A program made the position numbers and the translations under genes. Of a stretch of DNA of 5,290 nt, positions 1 through 4,294 are shown piece by piece. The first letter of the stretch is position 1. Each line of letters opens with the position of its first letter. The notes under the pieces are model-generated. The model did no database searches. It was not told the DNA's origin and worked only from the letters and a program-made list of their open reading frames with translations. The DNA is from Burkholderiales bacterium (GTDB lineage: Bacteria > Pseudomonadota > Gammaproteobacteria > Burkholderiales > SG8-39): the NCBI GenBank assembly GCA_016649475.1, contig JAENXP010000224.1, positions 1-5,290 on the forward strand, given 5' to 3'.

Positions 1-114
1 GGCGAAGGGGCGGCCCTGGCGACCGCGATGATCCCGTTCCTGCTGGCGGCAATATTGTTTTCGTACTTTGGTTTGCAACGCAGGGCCTGGCAACAAGGCG
101 GCGGCGACAAATGA
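1..114 (+). CDS. ABC sugar transporter permease, C-terminal end (partial)
   Basis: Only the last 37 codons and the TGA stop (112-114) are in the window; the gene begins upstream. The visible peptide has one hydrophobic segment (about residues 8-25 of the fragment, ATAMIPFLLAAILFSYFG) followed by a short basic cytoplasmic tail (LQRRAWQQGGGDK). This is how MalF/UgpA-type inner-membrane permeases of carbohydrate ABC transporters commonly end. The assignment rests mainly on context: the stop overlaps the start of a MalG-type permease in an ATGA arrangement, and permease 1 normally precedes permease 2 in these operons. The fragment alone contains no diagnostic motif, so the family is inferred while the reading frame itself is well supported. 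Confidence 0.75.
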   Translation, partial: GEGAALATAMIPFLLAAILFSYFGLQRRAWQQGGGDK

Positions 115-983
115 GCGAAGAAACCCAAGATACACAAGGCATGAGCTACCTGGTGTCGCTGCCGAGGCGGGTGGTGATCGTGTACATCCCACTGCTCATT
201 TTCCTGTTCGTGCTGCTGTTCCCGTTCTACTGGATGGCGATCACCGGGTTCAAGCCGAATGCCGAACTGCTGTCGCGCGAGGGAAATCCATTCTGGGTGA
301 TCGCGCCGACGCTCGACCACTTCAAAAAGCTGCTGTTTGATACCGCGTACCCGAACTGGATGTGGAACACCATTTTGATTTCCACCGTGTCGACTTTCTT
401 CTCGCTCGCCGCAAGCGTGCTCGCCGCCTATGCCATCGAACGCCTGCGCTTTTCCGGTTCGCGTCAGGTCGGCCTGTCGATTTTTCTCGCCTACCTGGTG
501 CCGCCCTCCATATTGTTCATTCCGCTCGCCTACATCGTATTTCAGCTGGGACTGTTCGACACGCGCTGGGCACTGATGCTGACCTATCCGACTTTCCTGA
601 TTCCTTTCTGCACCTGGCTGCTGATGGGCTATTTCCGCTCCATACCTTTCGAACTGGAAGAGTGCGCGCTGATCGACGGCGCGACCCGGCTGCAGATCCT
701 GACCAAGATCGTGCTGCCGCTGGCGGTGCCGGGCTTGATTTCGGCCGGAATATTCGCCTTCACCCTGTCGTGGAACGAATTTATTTACGCACTTACCTTC
801 ATCTCCTCCTCGGAGAACAAGACGGTCCCGATAGGCGTAATCACCGAACTGGTGGAGGGCGACGTCTATCACTGGGGGGCGCTCATGGCGGGTGCCCTGC
901 TCGGTTCGCTGCCGGTGGCCGTCGTCTACTCGTTCTTCGTCGAGTACTACGTCGCCGGCATGACCGGCGCGGTGAAGGAATAG
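111..983 (+). CDS. Carbohydrate ABC transporter permease, MalG/UgpE type
   Basis: A 290-residue inner-membrane permease, the usual length for the second permease of CUT1-type sugar ABC importers, which forms the channel with the upstream permease. About six hydrophobic segments are visible (roughly residues 21-43, 84-108, 121-147, 153-175, 205-230 and 256-278). The EAA loop, which docks on the ATPase subunit, is clear at residues 183-208: EECALIDGATRLQILTKIVLP, with the conserved Gly190 and the I-x-LP ending at Pro203. The SWNEF at 220-224 is also typical of this family. The start at 111 overlaps the upstream stop (ATGA), which favours translational coupling; no strong Shine-Dalgarno is seen, and an in-frame ATG at 141 (residue 11) is an alternative. 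No ATPase or solute-binding protein is in view, so they must be elsewhere. The substrate cannot be told from the sequence; a sugar or glycoside is likely. Confidence 0.93.
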   Translation: MSEETQDTQGMSYLVSLPRRVVIVYIPLLIFLFVLLFPFYWMAITGFKPNAELLSREGNPFWVIAPTLDHFKKLLFDTAYPNWMWNTILISTVSTFFSLAASVLAAYAIERLRFSGSRQVGLSIFLAYLVPPSILFIPLAYIVFQLGLFDTRWALMLTYPTFLIPFCTWLLMGYFRSIPFELEECALIDGATRLQILTKIVLPLAVPGLISAGIFAFTLSWNEFIYALTFISSSENKTVPIGVITELVEGDVYHWGALMAGALLGSLPVAVVYSFFVEYYVAGMTGAVKE

Positions 984-1062
984 ATCCGTACCCGATCTGG
1001 GTGCCCTCGGGTGCCATTTTTTTGCGGAATCCGCACCAAGCCATTTTGTCGAGGACTTAGCC
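984..1062 (+). other. Intergenic gap with direct repeat and T-run
   Basis: This 79-bp gap separates the ABC permease from the SDR gene. A short stem AGATC/GATCT (982-986 with 994-998, 7-nt loop) begins at the permease stop. A direct repeat GGGTGCC follows at 999-1005 and 1009-1015, exactly 10 bp apart and so on the same helical face. Seven Ts lie at 1017-1023, followed by a short TGCGG-AAT-CCGCA palindrome at 1023-1035. No stem sits directly before the T-run, so this is not a convincing intrinsic terminator. No clear -35/-10 pair is visible. It could hold a weak regulatory site, but the sequence does not prove it. Confidence 0.3.
1051..1055 (+). promoter_or_regulatory. Ribosome binding site of the SDR gene
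   Basis: GAGGA lies 7 nt before the ATG at 1063. It is a good Shine-Dalgarno match at normal spacing and fixes the start of the SDR gene independently of the permease upstream. Confidence 0.75.
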
Positions 1063-1809
1063 ATGAACCAAATCGATCTCAATAAGCGCGCAGCCATCGT
1101 CACCGGCGGCGCGCAAGGCATAGGACTCGCGATCGTCAAGCGCATGCTCGCCTCGGGCGCCAGCGTGCGCATCTGGGACCGCGACCAGAAATTGCTGCAG
1201 CAGACGCTTTCGGCCCTGTCGGGGCCGGTGAGCGGCGATGCGGTGGATGTCGCGGATGAAAAATCGGTGGCGCAGGGCACAGCTGCCGCGATAGCTGCAT
1301 TGGGCAAGATCGACATTCTGGTCAACAACGCCGGCATCGCCGGCGCGAACGCCCCCACCGTGAGCTACCCGGTAGAAGAGTGGGAACGCGTGCTCAGAAT
1401 CAATCTCACCGGGCAGTTCCTGTGCTGCCGCGCAATCGCGCCGCACATGGTGAAACAGAAATACGGACGCATCGTCAACATTGCCTCGGTCGCAGGCAAG
1501 GAAGGCAACCCCAATGCCGTCGCCTATTCCGCATCGAAAGCGGGTGTGATCTCTCTCACCAAGTCGCTGGGCAAGGAACTGGCCAAGGACGGCGTGAGCG
1601 TCAACTGCATCACCCCGGCCGCGGCGAAAACGGCGATTTTCGACCAGATGACCGAGGAGCACATCAATTACATGCTGGCCAAGATACCAATGGGGCGCTT
1701 CGTGCTGGTAGAGGAGGTCGCAGCCCTGGCCTGCTGGCTCGCCTCCGAGGACTGTTCCTTCACCACCGCAGGAGTGTTCGACATCTCCGGCGGCCGCGCC
1801 ACTTATTAA
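1063..1809 (+). CDS. SDR-family NAD-dependent sugar / sugar-acid dehydrogenase
   Basis: A 248-residue classical short-chain dehydrogenase/reductase, full length for the family and probably a soluble tetramer. Visible hallmarks are the Rossmann glycine motif TGGAQGIG (14-21), an acidic residue after beta-strand 2 (Asp39 in IWDRD) that favours NAD over NADP, NNAG (88-91), and the catalytic set Asn114, Ser142, Tyr155 and Lys159 (YSASK). The usual PG motif after beta-6 is changed to TPAAAKT (184-190), and the protein ends in FDISGGRATY. From memory, both are typical of an SDR group found in sugar-acid gene clusters, which includes 2-keto-3-deoxy-L-fuconate/L-rhamnonate dehydrogenase-like enzymes. 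General annotation would call it a FabG-like 3-oxoacyl-ACP reductase, but the neighbouring sugar-acid dehydratase and sugar transporters argue for sugar metabolism. It could oxidise the free sugar at C1 or the 2-keto-3-deoxy acid at C4; the sequence does not decide this. Confidence 0.9.
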   Translation: MNQIDLNKRAAIVTGGAQGIGLAIVKRMLASGASVRIWDRDQKLLQQTLSALSGPVSGDAVDVADEKSVAQGTAAAIAALGKIDILVNNAGIAGANAPTVSYPVEEWERVLRINLTGQFLCCRAIAPHMVKQKYGRIVNIASVAGKEGNPNAVAYSASKAGVISLTKSLGKELAKDGVSVNCITPAAAKTAIFDQMTEEHINYMLAKIPMGRFVLVEEVAALACWLASEDCSFTTAGVFDISGGRATY

Positions 1810-1810
1810 C

Positions 1811-1814
1811 AGGA
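1811..1814 (+). promoter_or_regulatory. Ribosome binding site before the truncated gene copy
   Basis: AGGA lies 7 nt before the ATG at 1822 and directly after the SDR stop. It suggests that the short ORF at 1822 can be, or once was, translated. Confidence 0.5.
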
Positions 1815-1845
1815 CTCAATCATGGCCAAGAAATCACCAAAGAAA

Positions 1846-1878
1846 CTTCGCAGCCAGAGCTGGTTCGGCCGTGAGGAC
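1846..1878 (+). repeat. Direct repeat, upstream copy (dehydratase codons 9-19)
   Basis: These 33 bases encode LRSQSWFGRED and match 2000-2032 with one difference (CGC versus CGA, silent). Positions 1852-1878 are identical to 2006-2032 over 27 bases. The repeats lie 154 bp apart and are in the same reading-frame register relative to their own start codons. Confidence 0.95.
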
Positions 1879-1891
1879 GCGAGCGGGAATT

Positions 1892-1915
1892 CGAGCCGCA
1901 ACGCGGCGAGCCGCG
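1892..1915 (+). repeat. GC-rich segment with repeated CGAGCCGC and two competing stems
   Basis: CGAGCCGC occurs at 1892-1899 and again at 1907-1914. Two short stems share bases and so exclude each other: GCCGC/GCGGC (1895-1899 with 1903-1907, loop AAC) and CGCGG/CCGCG (1902-1906 with 1911-1915, loop CGAG). The segment follows directly on the point where similarity to the dehydratase ends. Its low complexity suggests non-coding sequence. A regulatory role is possible but unproven; short GC stems arise readily by chance in such DNA. Confidence 0.4.
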
Positions 1916-1919
1916 AGCG

Positions 1920-1945
1920 CCCCGGACGCATGCAGGCGTCCGGGG
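1920..1945 (+). other. Perfect 10-bp inverted repeat (hairpin)
   Basis: CCCCGGACGC (1920-1929) pairs exactly with GCGTCCGGGG (1936-1945) around a 6-nt loop ATGCAG. The stem is very stable, with nine G-C pairs out of ten. No T-run follows (the next bases are TATGTCC), so it is not a standard intrinsic terminator. It ends 30 nt before the dehydratase ATG, just outside the ribosome footprint. It could slow ribosomes, protect a processed mRNA end between the SDR and the dehydratase, or be a dispersed intergenic palindrome; the window shows only one copy. Confidence 0.7.
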
Positions 1946-1965
1946 TATGTCCGACAACACAGATA

Positions 1966-1971
1966 GGGTGA
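1966..1971 (+). promoter_or_regulatory. Ribosome binding site of the dehydratase, overlapping the upstream stop
   Basis: GGGTGA lies 4 nt before the ATG at 1976. GGTGA matches the 3' part of the extended Shine-Dalgarno (AGGAGGTGA), so the short spacing is suitable. The TGA of the 49-codon upstream ORF is part of this site, so a ribosome finishing that ORF would stop on it. Confidence 0.55.
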
Positions 1972-1975
1972 GACC

Positions 1976-3709
1976 ATGTCTAAGAAGTCAAAGAAAGTGC
2001 TTCGAAGCCAGAGCTGGTTCGGCCGTGAGGACATCTACGGCTTCATCTACCGCTCCTGGGTGAAAAACCGCGGCGTGCCGCACGACCAGTTCGACGGCCG
2101 GCCGGTGATCGGCATCTGCAACACCTGGTCCGAACTCACGCCCTGCAACACGCATTTCCGCATCATCGCCGACCACGTGCGCCACGGCATCCTCGAAGCA
2201 GGCGGGTTTCCGCTGGAATTTCCGGTGATGTCCCTGGGCGAAACGCTGATGCGGCCGACCGCGATGATGTATCGCAACCTGGCGTCGATGGACGTGGAGG
2301 AATCGATCCGCGCCAACCCGCTGGACGGCGTGGTTCTGCTGGTGGGCTGCGACAAGACCACGCCCTCGCTGCTGATGGGCACGGCGAGCGTGGACATTCC
2401 CGCGATCGCCGTATCCGGCGGACCCATGCTCTCGGGCAAATACCGCGGCACCGACATCGGCTCGGGCACCAACACCTGGTCGATGTCCGAGGACGTGCGT
2501 GCCGGCAAGATGACCGTGGACGAATTTCACGAAGCGGAATCCTGCATGCACCGCTCCCACGGCAGCTGCATGACCATGGGCACCGCCTCCACCATGGCTT
2601 GCATGGTCGAAGCCCTGGGCATGGGCATGCCCGGCAACGCCGCGATTCCGGCCGTGGACGCGCGCCGCTACCTGCTCGCGCGCATGGCCGGGCGGCGCAT
2701 CGTCGACATGGTCAAGGAAGACCTGACGATTTCCAGGATCCTTAAACGCGAGGCGTTCGAGAACGCGATCCGCGCCAACGCCGCCATCGGTGGCTCGACC
2801 AATGCCGTGATCCACCTGATCGCGCTTGCGGGCCGGGTGGGCGTCAAGCTCGACCTGGACGACTGGGACCGCCTCGGGCGCGGTGTGCATACCATGCTCA
2901 ACCTGATGCCCTCGGGCAAGTACCTGATGGAGGATTTCTACTATGCCGGCGGCCTGCCGGCGGTGCTGCGCTCGCTCGGCGAACAGGGCCTGCTCAACAA
3001 GAAGGCGCTCACGGTCAACGGCAACACCATCTGGGACAACAACAAGAAGGCGGAGTGTTTCAACAGCGACGTGATCACGCCCTTCGCCAAACCGTTCAAG
3101 AAGAACACCGGCATCGCCGTGCTGCGCGGCAATCTCTGCCCCGACGGCGCCATCATCAAGCCTTCGGCGGCGACACCCAGACTGATGAAGCACAAGGGGC
3201 GTGCGGTGGTGTTCGAAAACATCGAAGAATTTCACCGCCGCATCGACGACCCCAAGCTCGACATCGACGAGAACTGCGTCATGGTGCTGAAAAACTGCGG
3301 TCCCAAGGGCTACCCGGGCATGGCCGAAGTCGGCAACATGCCGCTGCCGCCCAAGGTGCTGAAAAAAGGCATCACCGACATGGTGCGCATTTCGGATGCG
3401 CGCATGAGCGGCACTGCCTACGGCACGGTAGTGCTGCATATCGCTCCGGAAGCGGCCGCAGGCGGCAACCTTGCACTGGTCGAGAACGGCGATATGATAG
3501 AACTCGACGTGGCCAAGCGCCGGCTGCACCTGGATGTCGCTGAGAGCGAACTCGCGCGCCGGCGCAAGAAGTGGAAAGCGCCCAAGGCGCCGATGAGCCG
3601 CGGCTACACCAAGCTGTACGTCGAGCACGTGCTGCAGGCGAATCAGGGTGCGGACCTCGATTTCCTCGTCGGCTCGAGCGGCGCCAAACCGCCCAAAGAC
3701 AACCACTAG
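1976..3709 (+). CDS. IlvD/Edd-family sugar-acid dehydratase (L-arabinonate dehydratase-like)
   Basis: A complete 577-residue enzyme of the IlvD/Edd family. These cytoplasmic iron-sulfur enzymes remove water from aldonic acids to give 2-keto-3-deoxy acids. Visible key residues are the three cluster cysteines Cys57 (SELTPCNTH), Cys125 (GCDKTTPS) and Cys198 (SHGSCMTMGTAS); Lys127, expected to be carbamylated; the Mg-ligand candidates Glu89, Asp126 and Glu451; and the catalytic Ser478 in DARMSGTAYG. Each sits two residues before the equivalent I recall in the Rhizobium leguminosarum L-arabinonate dehydratase (C59, C127, K129, C200, S480), which supports the sugar-acid branch over IlvD dihydroxy-acid dehydratase or Edd. 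L-arabinonate, D-fuconate, D-galactonate, D-xylonate or gluconate remain possible substrates. The N-terminus is duplicated upstream (start at 1822). The ATG at 1976 is chosen because it gives the conserved RSQSWFGREDIYGF start and has an SD-like GGTGA. The stop abuts the TRAP gene. Confidence 0.93.
   Translation: MSKKSKKVLRSQSWFGREDIYGFIYRSWVKNRGVPHDQFDGRPVIGICNTWSELTPCNTHFRIIADHVRHGILEAGGFPLEFPVMSLGETLMRPTAMMYRNLASMDVEESIRANPLDGVVLLVGCDKTTPSLLMGTASVDIPAIAVSGGPMLSGKYRGTDIGSGTNTWSMSEDVRAGKMTVDEFHEAESCMHRSHGSCMTMGTASTMACMVEALGMGMPGNAAIPAVDARRYLLARMAGRRIVDMVKEDLTISRILKREAFENAIRANAAIGGSTNAVIHLIALAGRVGVKLDLDDWDRLGRGVHTMLNLMPSGKYLMEDFYYAGGLPAVLRSLGEQGLLNKKALTVNGNTIWDNNKKAECFNSDVITPFAKPFKKNTGIAVLRGNLCPDGAIIKPSAATPRLMKHKGRAVVFENIEEFHRRIDDPKLDIDENCVMVLKNCGPKGYPGMAEVGNMPLPPKVLKKGITDMVRISDARMSGTAYGTVVLHIAPEAAAGGNLALVENGDMIELDVAKRRLHLDVAESELARRRKKWKAPKAPMSRGYTKLYVEHVLQANQGADLDFLVGSSGAKPPKDNH
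2000..2032 (+). repeat. Direct repeat, downstream copy (inside the functional dehydratase)
   Basis: This is the partner of the repeat at 1846-1878: codons 9-19 of the intact dehydratase, 32 of 33 bases identical. Similarity ends exactly after the GAC at 2030-2032, where the intact gene continues with IYGFIYRSW and the truncated copy does not. Confidence 0.95.
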
Positions 3710-4294
3710 ATGGCGACGCACGTCCCGAACCTCGCCGACCAGTCCGAGCATGTGCTCGGCGCTGACGGTGAGTTTCACGTCACCGACGAGCCGATCGACC
3801 TGTCGCACCACCGCTTCGAGGACTGGATCGCCTTTGCTTTCTTCTGGGTGCTGGCGGCCACCGTGTTCTACCAGTTCTTTACCCGCTACGCGCTCAACGA
3901 CTCGGCGTCCTGGACCGAGGAAATCGCGCGCTACCTGCTGATCTGCACGGTGTTCGTGGGCGCGGCCATGTCGGTGCGCAGAAACACCCATATCCACGTC
4001 GACATTTTCTACCGCTTCATGCCGGCGAAGATGGCCCGCGCGATATCCACGATGGTGGACCTCGCGCGCATCCTGTTCTTCGGTTACATGGTGTACCTGA
4101 CTTATGCCTTGATGGGCAAAATCGGCAGGCAGCAGATGTCCATCATCGACTGGCCCATAGGCCTCATCTACGCCGTGGTGCTGTTCGGATTCGCATTGAT
4201 GACATTTCGCGCCCTCACTACGGCGGCCAAACACTGGCACCAGGGTTTCAGCGTGCTCGAGCGCCCGGAAATCGCCGGGAGCGAGGAGGCGTGA
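3710..4294 (+). CDS. TRAP transporter small permease, DctQ type
   Basis: A 194-residue small membrane subunit of a tripartite ATP-independent periplasmic transporter, which pairs with the large subunit to import organic or sugar acids using an ion gradient. A polar N-terminal stretch of about 35 residues is followed by four hydrophobic segments (about 37-57, 72-88, 113-133 and 148-167). The family signature is present between helices 1 and 3: SWTEEIARYLLICTVFVGAA at 67-86, then R90 and HIHVDIFYRF at 94-103. The ATG starts directly after the dehydratase TAG with no intergenic base and no good Shine-Dalgarno, so translation probably depends on ribosomes ending the dehydratase; a GTG at 3752 (residue 15) is a weaker alternative start. 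The stop overlaps the next gene by 4 bp. The ligand is probably the sugar acid used by the dehydratase, but that rests on context alone. Confidence 0.92.
   Translation: MATHVPNLADQSEHVLGADGEFHVTDEPIDLSHHRFEDWIAFAFFWVLAATVFYQFFTRYALNDSASWTEEIARYLLICTVFVGAAMSVRRNTHIHVDIFYRFMPAKMARAISTMVDLARILFFGYMVYLTYALMGKIGRQQMSIIDWPIGLIYAVVLFGFALMTFRALTTAAKHWHQGFSVLERPEIAGSEEA

Larger units (their letters stand above)
1822..1971 (+). pseudogene. Truncated second copy of the dehydratase 5' end (49-codon ORF)
   Basis: A short ORF starts 12 bp after the SDR stop with its own Shine-Dalgarno. Its first 19 residues (MAKKSPKKLRSQSWFGRED) match the start of the dehydratase at 1976 (MSKKSKKVLRSQSWFGRED): 46 of 57 bases are identical, rising to 32 of 33 over codons 9-19. 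After Asp19 the similarity stops abruptly. The remaining 30 codons are low-complexity, rich in Ala, Ser and Arg, and run through a hairpin to a TGA at 1969-1971. This stop lies inside the Shine-Dalgarno of the real gene, 4 nt before its ATG. The simplest reading is the remnant of a tandem paralogue that lost everything after codon 19. Alternatives are a leader ORF that couples translation into the dehydratase, or an assembly chimera. The family's iron-sulfur and catalytic residues are all absent, so it cannot be an active dehydratase. Confidence 0.65.

Noticed and set aside
999..1035. Possible intrinsic terminator before the SDR gene (T-run at 1017-1023)
   Set aside because: The sequence directly before the Ts is a direct, not inverted, repeat and forms no stable stem; the AGATC/GATCT stem is 18 nt away.
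362..1060. Second + frame overlapping the ABC permease
   Set aside because: It is an Arg/His-rich out-of-frame translation of the permease gene, with no ribosome binding site or recognisable motif.
1057..1662. Open frame on the - strand opposite the SDR gene
   Set aside because: The + strand SDR has every family motif; the antisense peptide has none and is compositional.
1822..1971. Classical amino-acid attenuator leader peptide
   Set aside because: The ORF has no run of one regulatory amino acid; its Lys-rich start is explained by homology to the dehydratase N-terminus.
1920..1975. Hairpin at 1920-1945 as a Rho-independent terminator
   Set aside because: No T-run follows the stem, and the dehydratase start lies just downstream.
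1846..2032. Target-site duplication from an inserted mobile element
   Set aside because: The 154-bp unit holds no transposase or terminal inverted repeats, and the flanking codons 2-8 differ between the copies, which does not fit a fresh target duplication.
1834..2034. Small - strand ORF whose two ends resemble each other
   Set aside because: The internal similarity comes only from the duplicated dehydratase start read on the opposite strand.
1988..4240. Very long open frame on the - strand (750 codons) opposite the dehydratase and DctQ
   Set aside because: It is the antisense of a well-supported gene with high third-position GC, which keeps that frame free of stops. The peptide is rich in His, Arg, Val and Ala and shows no recognisable domain.
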